Below the pieces are notes generated by a model that was not told the origin of the DNA, made no database searches, and worked only from the letters and a program-made list of their open reading frames with translations. The position numbers and the translations under genes were made by a program. From contig WNKI01000002.1 of assembly GCA_015350385.1 (NCBI GenBank), forward strand, positions 4,032,894 through 4,096,893: a stretch of DNA of 64,000 nt. The letters are read 5' to 3'. This stretch comes from Aculops lycopersici (lineage: Eukaryota; Arthropoda; Arachnida; Trombidiformes; Eriophyidae). Shown piece by piece: positions 10,853-21,812 of this stretch; within the stretch, counting starts at the first letter, position 1; each line of letters begins with the position of its first letter.

Positions 10853-12076
10853 TTAGTCGGGCGTGTCGATATTGAGCTTTGGTTGAACCGGCTCATAGGT
10901 GGGCTCCTCTAATTGTTGGCGGTCTTTATCACGTGAAAAAACTCGGCTCAAGGTGTGAAGAATGCGTTTTGCTCCGCCTTCGTCCGATTCTCTTCTATTT
11001 GATTGGAGACTTTCAATATCCTGTTGGTTTTGTTGTTGCTGCGATTGGGGTGGTATATTGTGCTCGGCAGGTAAACGTCGCAATATATTCTCACCTACTT
11101 GAACCTCAGTTGTGGTACCCGAATCAGCAACTGAGTTGTCGCCAAACCGTGAGCTCATTGTAAAGCTAGTGTTTCCGTACTCCTTTAAACACGGACAAAT
11201 AGATAGTAAATATGTACAAAAGTCCGTACGCATTCCAAACCACCACAGGCTACCCGATTTGGATCCAAACGAGAGCCGAATGAGGATCATAAGTGTCAAG
11301 AATAATGGCATGCATGTTATAAAGTAACTTGGTGTTATCACATGAGGTGGCGAGTCTAGTTTGCTGGTTAGGAGTACTATAAACATTAGAATTGGTAAAA
11401 AGATCATGGAGGAGGTCGATGCGGACTGGATGGAGGCCCTCCTTTGCTCTGTCCCTGCTTCTGGTGATCTAAGAATGATTGCGGCAAATATCATTGCGTA
11501 CAGTATTATAACAATGGCGAGAAACAAGAGAATCCATGAGGGAACGAAAACAACTATCCACGACCAATTAATTAGATTGTCTAATTTGAGGGCAATTATT
11601 ACTATCTGTAATATATTGATAGCAGCGAAAAACTCCAATTCGATACCTCGACCATTCTTGACTGACCATACGCAAACTGATATCGATAGTAGTGATAGAA
11701 ATACCAGTGGCGTAAAAGTGAATGTCCAGGTTTGTCGTCTTGTCTCTAATTTATCACAAACTAATATTTCAAACGTAAGTAGTAGTAGTTGAAGGGCAAC
11801 TGAAATAAGCATTGACTTGAAGTGTACATAACTTGAGTTGCTAATTCGATAGTCTGGATTTCGAATCCAAATACAGACTCCTACAATGGCGCCGACAAAC
11901 GCAATTGAGTGCCAAATCCATATTGGTAAGAATATAACCCAATAAGATACTCTGATTCGATCGTCCAACCTGAAACTGAGTAATATAGTGAATACTAATA
12001 AACTTGAGTAGACGATAAATTTGCTTGCATTAAAGTCCTGTAAGAAGGAATGCACATTTATCAGTGCTCGTGGCAT
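10853..12076 (-). CDS. TMEM185: transmembrane protein 185 homologue
   Basis: Multi-pass membrane protein of 407 residues in one exon. It matches the TMEM185A/B (FAM11) family along its whole length: N-terminal LQDFNxSKF, then SYWxxFxPIWIW, IWIRNPDYR, EILVCDKLE, ELEFFAAINILQ, EQRR, a WWFGMRTDFC block, LKEYGN, and the C-terminal PKLNIDTPD (PKLNIEMPD in vertebrates). About eight hydrophobic segments are visible. A Gln-rich spacer (QSQQQQNQQ) and other polar sequence lengthen the C-terminal tail compared with the roughly 350-residue vertebrate proteins. The molecular function of the family is unknown. I chose ATG 12076 because upstream codons in frame lack Met. There are no introns, unlike most animal orthologues. 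Confidence 0.94.
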   Translation of the reverse strand: MPRALINVHSFLQDFNASKFIVYSSLLVFTILLSFRLDDRIRVSYWVIFLPIWIWHSIAFVGAIVGVCIWIRNPDYRISNSSYVHFKSMLISVALQLLLLTFEILVCDKLETRRQTWTFTFTPLVFLSLLSISVCVWSVKNGRGIELEFFAAINILQIVIIALKLDNLINWSWIVVFVPSWILLFLAIVIILYAMIFAAIILRSPEAGTEQRRASIQSASTSSMIFLPILMFIVLLTSKLDSPPHVITPSYFITCMPLFLTLMILIRLSFGSKSGSLWWFGMRTDFCTYLLSICPCLKEYGNTSFTMSSRFGDNSVADSGTTTEVQVGENILRRLPAEHNIPPQSQQQQNQQDIESLQSNRRESDEGGAKRILHTLSRVFSRDKDRQQLEEPTYEPVQPKLNIDTPD

Positions 12077-15000
12077 TTGTCCCAAGCTATAATTGCATTT
12101 AGTGGTTTTTTCTATTGTATCTTCCTTCTCATGATAGTGATGAGGAGATTAGATTTGATATGAAAAGAAAAGAAATTAAATAGGATAATCAAGGTTAGAT
12201 TGTTTATTAGTTCGGATTAAGTACATTGAATATCCATTGACCTCATGAACGTGTGAAAATGTAAACATTGTCAGACCACAAATTCTCGTGGTCGCTGAGG
12301 GTTTGTGACTGAGCGTCCGCCATTGCACTTGTACACGGATTCCAACGGGATTTTATGCACTAGAGCTGGAAATGGGCTTTTCATGGTCCTATTGCCCTAA
12401 TGAGCGTCCGCACCTACTACCTGCGACCATTTTTGCAGGGCAATATTACATCTCTATATTGGCCATTGACAAATGTTGGTAATCTTTGGATGAATTAAGA
12501 ATGAGATCTTTCCCACTCTCGTTCTCTTATCGTTAGCAAAGTTATAAGACCATCACAATCAAACGTCACTAATAGTTAGTGAGAAGGTGCCAAATTGATT
12601 TACCCAGAACACAAGCTTGACTGCACTAATAGTTGTTCGGACGACCAAGGATATTCCCACACTCGAGAGTAAAGACGGACTTGAGGATCTACGATGACTT
12701 TTGCAAGAATGATTCCAATAATGAGTGTTTGGTGTTTACATTACAATTTGAGTTACATCTCACAGTCACTCTATCTGAACTCGAGAGACAGTTGGCTTGA
12801 GTAGGTTACAACTCGACCTCTAACGGTCGCTACGGCCAAATTTAGTCACCCTCTTGCGTAAAAGTCCATTGTCGCTGCTATTCTCAAACAAATGACGCCG
12901 CTACAGTTGGCACTTTTTCTAAGCTAACCGGGAATCTTGCCAATTTTATTGTCTATCAACTCGGTTTCACCTTATCAGGACTCGTACAGGCGACTAGTGT
13001 GAGTAATTTGTATACCCTCTCCCTTCTATCAACAAATAAGAACTCGACACGACAGACACTGAAAAGATTATTACTCCTGCAAATTGGTCAACTTTTCAAC
13101 TGATCTTCACCAAGCCGCCTGCCCATAATTCCGCGCATTACTTTTCTTTCGAATGAATAGTTTTATTTCCATTAGACCTGTCCATTAAATGCTAGACTCT
13201 AATGAATGTTACCTATGAGATTTTTTACCCCTGCGCATGCAAATGACGATCACGACGACAATCAGTAAACCTCGAACAATGGTAATTAGAAGCGAGAGCA
13301 AATTTTTCCACTCTTTACAGACTCCATGGGTGTAAATAGTAACAAAGATTACCTCACTTCCCGTACATGTTTTTGTACGCTTATGTCGCTTTTTAAAAAA
13401 CGATTCCCAAGTGATTTACTAGTAAACTATTGGCTATCACTGTAACTGTAAGCGGCAAAAGTATTACTAGCAATGGTATTAGATACATGGATAGATAGCC
13501 TACCAGTAGTGGAGCTGCTCGTGCCCGCCATTCGATAACCACAATCAAAAAGAGGGGGAGAGTCCGATAGTGAGAGAGAAACATTAGAGTTGCCTTGGTG
13601 GCTTTTGCTCTTAGTTTGAAGTCAAGGTGGTGGCGACTGGTTGGTTATGCAAGCGCTAATTTGAGACACGTTGGCTTCCCCGTAAAACAATCTCGCCAAT
13701 CGATTGGCGACGCCAGTCACATCGAAGTTATGAAAGTTACTTCTCTTTCTTACGGATATCAGTGGCCAGCTTGTCAAGCGATCCAGTCGGCTTCTGAGTA
13801 ATAACCTAAATCAAGTGAGTGAATATTAGCAACCACCTTGAAACTTCGCTTTTCAAATGGATCAATCGACTGCTTGCTCTTTTGAGGAGACTAGTGGTTG
13901 CTCTAAGATGGTACAAATCAAGTGGTTGATTGGTGGTATTTTTCTTCCCCTTGACTATCTCTCTTGTTATAAGTTCGAGGAGTCATGAGAGCAGAAAGTT
14001 AGTTTAGTATCATTACAATTGTTGCTATCTTTTGCCTTGCACTCGACAGCGCGATGACGCGCTGCATACGACAACGAGCGGCGAGTTAATCTTAATGTAA
14101 CAAGAGCGCGTTAGCCACTCGAGTGCAACTGTTGACTAGCTGGCTGTAGCTAGCCAGATGGCTGCCAATGAGCTAACAGGTTGGTGGATTGGACAAGCCA
14201 ACGGCGTTGTTACTTCTGGCCACGAGCTACACGAGCGGCAAGGTGTTCTCTTGCACAACACTCGCGCCCTAAGCCTGTCGCCTGCTCACCTTTTGATCCT
14301 TTCCTGTTCGAGTATGCTACCACTTGTAACCGGCGAACCAATTGAAATTACAATCACCACCACCACGAGAAGCTCCCTCTCTCCCTCTATCCACCAGCTC
14401 ACCTACTAGACACGAGGAAAATTGGTTGTAGTGCCGTCGTTGGTGGGTACCGACTAGAGTGGAGGTCGTCATTTGCCTAGTTTGCTTAGACTCAAGCCGC
14501 TACAATGATTGGGCCATTGAGAAGTTTTGAAAGCTTCCTCCACTCGGATCGGCTTTAGTCATTCAGAATTTTGCTCTTATTTCAACAAATGACGCTCGAG
14601 AGCCAGGTAACTAAAAAGAAGGATACACTTAACAATTTGCTAGAGCTCTGCAAATGAAAGCATAACGGTGAACGTGGACCGCGCACAACAAGTGGTCGCT
14701 CATTGGATAGTTCCTGGTCCACGCGCATAAGTCGTCTAGTAGACACGTATACTCAATTCCCCGTTAGCGAGATCTCAAGGGGCTAGGTGAAGACCTGAGA
14801 CTAAAATAGTAGTCAGAATTTAAATTCAAGTGCTTACCATAGGGATAGAAAGAGAGAAAGAAAGAAAGATTTGAAGTTCAGACAACGGCCAGTTGAGATG
14901 AGCGCGTTATGGTTTCATTAGTTCAGGCTAGAGTATTGTAGCTCTCTGGTTGGTGTCGTTGTTCCAGCCTAACAACAACAGCAAGTTGCCGGCGAGTAGC

Positions 15001-15194
15001 CAAACATTTGCCAAAAATTTGCTATCATCAGTATATAGCCAACTTGTCGACAGGATCCTTATCTGGTTAACGCCAAATAATTTGTCACCAAAGATCTTCA
15101 CGGCAAGAGCAGCAACAACAAATAGTTACAATAAAGAGACGTATGTCGAATAAATTAAACAAAATTTTCGCCAATGTGCATCTAGTTGTGATTG
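12077..15194. other. 3.1 kb stretch without a recognisable gene
   Basis: Spans the promoter of TMEM185 (minus) and the upstream region of the NRF-6-like gene (plus). A 10-base direct repeat GAGCGTCCGC occurs at 12311 and 12402. A purine-rich (GAAA)n-like patch lies at 14850-14870. Short open frames show no domain. Non-coding leader exons of the downstream gene could lie here, but I cannot place them. Confidence 0.5.
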
Positions 15195-18100
15195 ATGCGA
15201 GGAAGTAAGATGATTATGACGCGAGATAGTAGAGACTCATTTACGAAACGTTTGTTGATGCTGAATTATCTATTGGTACTATCGTCACCAGTTTTCCTAG
15301 ATCTAGCCAAATGTCACGTCGAAACGTCAACAAGTGAAACTTTAGTGCCAACTACAACAATAGCAACAACAATCTCAAGCACAACGACAACAAGTGATAC
15401 AAATCTAGATTCAAACTCAAATGCAGCAAACTCTACAGGTGTCCTGATTAGTGGCGATGAGTTTGTTGATTTCACTGAAACTCCTTTAATACTGATTGAC
15501 GGAGTTGCAAATGAGAACACTACTGCAAATTCAACATCAACATTGATAACTAGTGAGAAGAACGAGAGTTCTAGTCAAATTAATGCAACTATCACCCACA
15601 CAACCACCACTGCTCCAACTACAACCTCGACCACCAACGAGACTCTTGAGGTTACTACAGCAATAGTTCCTCTGAACATTGATGACGAGATTGGCAATGA
15701 AAATGCAACAAGTAGTTGCGAGTTTGAGGGGGAGTCGGGTGAAACGGAAGACCAAGATCAAGATTTCAAAGCAGAGGAGGTGATCGATGAAGAGGAATTT
15801 AAGCCACCGCAAAATGTGTCACAATATATGGATTATATCGAGAGATTATTCCATGATCTCAGACACCAAATAACTGATCTCTTTGAGCCTCATATACCGC
15901 AACTAATTAGAACTAGCCAAATGGTTCAACTGTCCGGCTCATGTTCTCATGATATGCTCAGAATGGCCTTAGCTCTGCGTCAATTCGAACCCTGGGCTCT
16001 TAGAATGATTGATTCATCAGGTAAAGTACCAGAGGGAATCTTTGAGGGAAGTTTCACGGCGTTGGGCTCTTATGACGAGTGTTTAAATACTAGATTCGGT
16101 CTATCGCATAGCGATCAACCCGGTCCACAGAAAACTGGCAGCCAAATACCGCCAGGCGCGACTGACACAAATGCTGATCAACAAGTCGCACCTCAAACTC
16201 AAGGCAAATATTGTCTGGTAAATGTATCGCCGTTTCTGCCGCCCAAGCCACCGGCCGATCGAGTCGAGCGTTTGTTTCAAGAGGAGGCAAATAGACGAAA
16301 TTACACGAAGGTAAGTAGGTGATAAGATCAACACTTAAAATTAACAAGTTGGTCAGTAGAATCTGAAATTTGGACAAGAGAGACTAACAAATTATCTTAC
16401 TATCTCTATACTATATGCCAATGACTATCTGTCAACTTACTCTACAATTCATATCAACCAAATGAATGGCCACAATTAATTATATTTCGAAACAAACCGT
16501 TCGTCTCATTTGCTCGAACATGAAGGACGACCAGTTTTCACGCCTAAGTCCCATGTTCTACTACATGAAATTTCGCATTGGTGTCTGTATACCATCCACC
16601 TGCTTGGAATCAGATGTGTCGTCCATATCAGAGGCACTGAGTTCGAGTTTGAAGTTAAATATTACGGTTTCACATTGTCAAGTTAAACAGGACACCCTAC
16701 TAACGAGCCAACAACTAGCGGGCGGCTTTATTTTTGGACTCGTTGTGACACTTGTTATTGGTGCTACCATAGTCGATTGCTACAGGCGGAAGTGGAATCA
16801 AGTTGAACAGCGAAGTGATAAGCTCGTCATGCTGGATGTAGTTGCTGTTGGTGGTGACAGTGTTAGTAACAAAAAGATCGCTTCCGCCTTTAGTCCAATC
16901 GGCAATAAGCTCAGCGGGTACCCCATAAGTCTGTTCAAGGATAGAGATTTAAGTAACGACAGTGATTTGTACGATAAAAAGCACTCAGTTTCCACCTCGT
17001 CGATGGACCAGGACGATGCGAGTGTAAATGAAGATTTAATGCGAAAACACTGGACTTGGATGTCGTTTTCCCTGCTGACCAACTTTAAATTATATTTTGA
17101 CCATTATCAGCCAGCGACAACAGTGCGGTCAACCATTAGTTCAGGTTCTTGTTCAGGAGGCAAAGTTGAGCAACCCAACGAACAGATCTACTCAGAACAG
17201 GCGACACCTGTTATCAGGTGTCTTAATGGAATTAGAGTGCTAAGCTTATGCTGGGTTATCATTGCAAACTCTTATATAACCCTGGACCCGCGCGCCACCA
17301 AGCGACTGACAAAGACACGAGAGGCACCAAAGGATTTCCTATTCCAAATGGTGGTTCAAGCAAGTTTAGCTATTGAAACTTTTTTCTTTCTGAGCGGAGT
17401 TTTGATGAGCTTGAGCTTTGCCAATCGATTGAAACCCAAGTCAGATAATCCTAATAGTAACCAAGATGAGTTGAAGAATGAAAAGCTAGAAGGTACAGGT
17501 CCAAGTTATATGATGAAATGGGCACATTTCTATATCCACAGGTACATAAGAATGACGCCGGCCACCATGCTTGTCATTGCCTTCTCCATGTTCGCCTATC
17601 GCTATGGCGACGGGCCATTGTGGGCCGAGGCAACTCACAAGGCGCATCAGAGTTGCAGCCAAAACTGGTGGCGCCACTTGTTGCATGTGGCCAATTTTAT
17701 TGACACTCGTCAAATGTGCTTCATCCACTATTGGTACATAGCGGCCGATATGCAGTTGTTTTTATTTGCACCGCTACTAATGTTCCTATTGTACCAACGC
17801 CGACGGCTCGGCTACGCAATCATGTCCCTGATTGGTGGAGCATCGGTGATATTTGTATTCTACACCACCTATGCGCGTAACTTGCCACCAACTCTACTTT
17901 TCTACAACTCAGACCCAGAGTAAGTATTTCTTCTCCTATCATTTAAGTAGATCAAGCAAAAAATTCCGTCAGATAGGTAACCAACTAACCACTCAATTCG
18001 CCTTTTGAACGACAAACAGGAGCCGACGTGAGTTCGGAAATACAATCATGACGAAGCCTCTGACTCATGCACTCCCTTATATGGTTGGCATGGTACTGGG

Positions 18101-19074
18101 CAAGCTTCTAGTTGAATCCATGTCCAATGAGACAAGCAGATCAAGAAGTGGCGACTTGTCGATGCGCCACAAGTCGCTAACTGCTTTCCTCGGTTCCACT
18201 GCGGCCCTGGTAGCACTTGTTGAGGTCTTTCTACCCTACAAATGGAATAACTCCCACCTGCCTACGAGATTTTTGGCCGCCGTTTATGCTGCGTTGTTTA
18301 GATTTGCCTGGTCCCTGGCGCTTGCTTATTTGGTCATCTCTTGTCGCCATAAACGCACCAACAAGTGTCGTCGTGATCTCGACGACAGACATTCGAGGAG
18401 ATCGCGAGGAGATGCAAATATTTGCAATAGTTGTCAATCTAGTGGATCATCTTCTAGCTACTCGTCACCATCTTTATCCTCGCAGTTGCCTTTCAACAAG
18501 ATGCAACACAATCGCCACAATCATAGCGATAATGAGCATCAAATCAACACCAGACGACCGGATGCAAGACAACCACCGACTGCCACAGTAATGTCTACAA
18601 CAAAACAAGCAACAAGTAATGGTGTTGGTAGAAGTTACGGGCAACCAGTATTATGCATGTGCGCCTATGGAGGAAACCTAGTCAATCGTTTGCTTAGCTC
18701 GAGCATATTTACCCACTTGAGCAAATTATCCTTTGTCGCCTACTTGATTCATTTACCATTAATGTCTGTGTTCATTGGACAAACTCGCGGCCTATTCGCC
18801 TTCAGCCACACGCTTGTTGTTCACTTGGCGCTCTCCTATTTAGTGATGACATTCATATTATCATTTGTGCTTGTACACATAATCGAGTTCCCTTTCCTCA
18901 CTTTCGAGCGATGTTTATTTAACAAGTGGCTCTACAAGACTTGGCACTCGTCACGAACCTCGACACAACCACCATCATCTGGCTTCCAACTAACTGCTGC
19001 CGCGCAGCAACAAAAAGCGGGCAGCGGTGACATTCGTGGTGGTGGTGACACTTCATTAAATGCATCATCATCAC

Positions 19075-19115
<41 letters not shown>

Positions 19116-19244
19116 CTATCATCAGTGGGGATTCAATTGCAAGCAAATGATAGGCAGCAGGAGTTGTATCACAGGCACAATCACTTGAGTGATGTTAATA
19201 GCGAGAAGTCTACTTTAGATGGCCACTTTAATGTTCAATTGTGA
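15195..19244 (+). CDS. NRF-6-like membrane acyltransferase (three exons)
   Basis: Member of the arthropod/nematode nose-resistant-to-fluoxetine family: a secretory N-terminus, an extracellular NRF domain and a polytopic acyltransferase-3 domain thought to act on lipids or lipophilic molecules. Exons 15195-16310, about 16526-17919 and 18020-19244 give about 1244 residues. A signal anchor lies near residues 20-40, then a Thr/Ser/Asn-rich mucin-like stretch with many N-glycosylation sequons. The NRF domain (about 240-450) contains GSCSHDML, GSYDEC, KYCLV and IGVCIPSTC cysteines. The acyltransferase domain starts at about 600 (IRCLNGIRVLSL) and contains YIHRYIRMTP and HYWYIAADMQLF. The C-terminus carries a Ser run encoded by (TCA)n. 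The exact start of exon 2 (phase 0, AAG|GAC) is the least certain border. An upstream in-frame TTG is ignored in favour of the ATG. Confidence 0.9.
19062..19124 (+). repeat. (TCA)n microsatellite coding for poly-Ser
   Basis: Near-perfect trinucleotide tract inside the last exon of the NRF-6-like gene. It encodes about 18 serines with one proline and one leucine, in the predicted cytoplasmic tail. Length polymorphism is likely. Confidence 0.9.
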
Positions 19245-19445
19245 AATAATGATGGCGCTAGCCGCGAGTTCAGTGAACCATCTGGTCATAAGCAACAGAG
19301 ATTCAATAGCGAGCGCCTATGACACTTTCCTGATTTGCCGAGGCAGCCAGTTGTTTTGCTTCCTTCCTAACAATCAATACTCAAGTCATTGCTCAATGAT
19401 CCAAGATGCGCAAATTACCTGAGACGGTCTTGTTTTCTATTATAC

Positions 19446-19870
19446 TTATAACGAGGGAATATCAATACGATCTCCATGGTTGGCACTGGCAATCACGGTT
19501 CCTCTCAGCGAGACATTCTTAGCAAAAGTAAGATCGCCCGATACAGTCAAGTCACTGAACTCCAAGACATCTGAAATACTTGCAAAACGCGAAACAAATT
19601 CGTGAAAGTTTGCAAAGTGCTCATGACCAAGCTTCATTACTGGCACTATGGGGAAGGCACGTTTTGGACCCATGGTTGAAACTCCATTTTCCAATGTGTA
19701 CAAATTCGAATTAATCAATAATAAATCTGAGGTTTTCTTCACAGGAAAGAAGCGCTTCCTTGGCACATTGATTTCCAAAGCTCTATCGAAAAACTTCACT
19801 GTTGCAACTTCACGGCTGCCGTCTCAAAATGGATTATATCACTTTCCGAATCCAAGTGCTTAGGGTTGAC
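19446..19870 (-). pseudogene. UDP-glucose pyrophosphorylase C-terminal fragment (broken)
   Basis: The minus strand encodes a clear match to the C-terminal part of UTP-glucose-1-phosphate uridylyltransferase: NPKHLDSES, HFETAA, then after a frame change EINVPRKRF, PVKKTSDLLLINSNLY, DLTVSGDLTFAKNVSLRGT and ANHGDRIDIP. It is broken in three ways. A frameshift with an in-frame TGA lies near 19796-19830. The left end of the homology stops at an ACAGGGTGGG sequence (19870) with no catalytic N-terminal half. The last roughly 18 family residues are replaced by a stop after IDIPSL. No other UGP exon is seen nearby. I read it as a pseudogene fragment; a functional copy must be elsewhere. Confidence 0.8.
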
Positions 19871-20400
19871 TACAGGGTGGGCCACCTAACTTGGACAAAT
19901 TTTATCCCGAATAACTCCAGAAGGGGGCGGATTCGGTGGCTGAAATTTTGAGGGGGTCAATAAAATGCAAAAGGAATTTGCTGTGCCAAAAATCATTGTT
20001 CTGCACATGCGCTTTCAAGTTTTATCGAAAATAATCATAAAAACGTAACATGTTCCTTTGGAACTTGAGCGACTTTGGCCGTGCTGCTGCTTTTTCCCCC
20101 TTAATGCCATTAGGTTTACGCAGTGCGCGGGGGCGGCAGCACCGCAAATGGGTGCAAGGCTTTTGCCTGGCGTCGCTGCCACAAGAGCAACTTCGTCGAC
20201 GACGTCGTTCAGTCTAGAAGAGTGAGCGCATGAGAGCGCAGCATATACAGGCGAGAGCAGCAAAAACGAATGGGATAGGTTTTGAGATAAAGAAAAAGAG
20301 AGAGAGAGCGAGTGGGAAAAAAGGGGGCGGCCGATAAGCGAGAGCGAACAAGTGAGCGGGCAGAGCGTAGCGGTCGGTGAGGCGGCTAACAACGCCAATG
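19866..20400. other. region next to the UGP fragment, possible mobile-element remnant
   Basis: Begins TACAGGGTGGGCC exactly where the UGP homology ends, followed by runs of G and AT-rich sequence and, at 20285-20330, an (AG)n-like purine tract. A CAGGGTG-type start resembles DNA-transposon ends, but I find no partner inverted repeat and no transposase, so this is only a suggestion. Confidence 0.25.
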
Positions 20401-21812
20401 CTAGCGGAGAGAGCTACTAGTGGGCCAGTGGGAGTGGAGAGTTGGCCAGACGCAAGCAGAAACTTACACACATAGAGACATAACAAGGAGAGCGAGTGAA
20501 CTTGCAGTGAATTTTACCCTAGCAGCGGCAGCTAAAGAAAGCGAACAAGCGAGCAAAAGTCTAGTTTGTGTTTTGTGTTTTTTCGCCATCACTATCGACG
20601 TCGTCGTCGTTGTCGTCGTCGTCTTACATTCATCAAGCTCGCCAAGCGAAACACAGAAAGTCTATCGCTTTATTTATCTCCATCTTATGCCAGACTTCTA
20701 CTACCACAACCAATAATACAACAACTACCTCCATTGGCATTCCAATTGGCCTATTCTATTGTACTACGCGAGTATCTTGTCTTGGCAAATCCTCTTGCAT
20801 TGTGGAGCCAGCAAACTATAGCTAGAAGACCAATAAACCGACAAACAGACGAAGTGGGCGAATGCGAGAGAAAACACAAGCTGCTCATATTATATTGCAC
20901 TATATTATTATACAAGCAAAAGAAGCATAAATCTAGACCAAAAAGCATAATCGAAGTTTAAAAATAGAGAAATAGAAGGAAACGAAGAAACATTGAAAAC
21001 ATCTAGTGAGATAGTAAATGTAAACAGCAAACTAGAAGGCGACAAGTGAGCACCACTATTCAGCGAGACTACTGCCATCGATCGCACCGATCAATGCTTC
21101 TTAGTCTGCTCCCACTATCTTTCTATCTTATTAATAAAAGCTACACACAAACTGCTTTAAAATCTTAACGTCAGATCGATCGCAAAGAACCATCTGGCCA
21201 TCTGAGGAAGCGAAAGTATAATTTTAAAGACTCAATTACTAGCATTGCATTGATTGCAAAGGTGCAACTCAGGCCAGACAATTAATTCAATCCTCTTCGC
21301 ATGAGCAAATGGACTCGAGAGGCTTTTTGATGGACTCCAACTTTAAAGGAGGTAGCACGAAAAAGAACTATTACAAAACAACTATTGCTAGTGCCTTGCT
21401 ATTCAAGATATCATTGAGCTGAGGGGGCAACAATAATAACCAGGATATTCAAATTGATTATCATTATTCCAACTTCCATCTCCTATTTCATCTATTCTCG
21501 AGAAAATCTATTATCGTTATGATCATCAACAAGCGCTTGTTCGTCATCGACTTATGTTATCATTGATCACTGGGTTTGAATTGTTATCAGTGTTGTTGCT
21601 GTTGTTGTTCTAATAGAGATAGTCGTCGTTACACATAAACTATTACACTATCAGAGACAAAAGCATACTCATCTTGCGCACACTACTACTACTATTACTA
21701 CCACTACCATTGATAGCAATCACAATCAATTTCCACCGAGACATCGGCACAACAAAATTCAGGCTTACCATCAAGTGGCTACGTCTACGACGAAGACTAC
21801 GACGCCGACGAG
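20401..21812 (+). promoter_or_regulatory. presumed promoter and 5' UTR of the IQSEC gene
   Basis: Non-coding sequence ahead of the first IQSEC coding exon. It is rich in purines, with a (CGT)n tract at 20597-20623 and many short CAA/ACT simple repeats towards 21812. No coding exon is recognised. Confidence 0.4.

Noticed and set aside
15985..16010. tRNA B-box-like string TTCGAACCC
   Set aside because: It lies inside the NRF-6-like coding exon and no A-box or cloverleaf surrounds it. Other similar strings were also coding.
19866..19990. A DNA transposon end (TACAGGGTGGGCC...)
   Set aside because: No matching inverted terminal repeat, target-site duplication or transposase found in the window; kept only as a suggestion.
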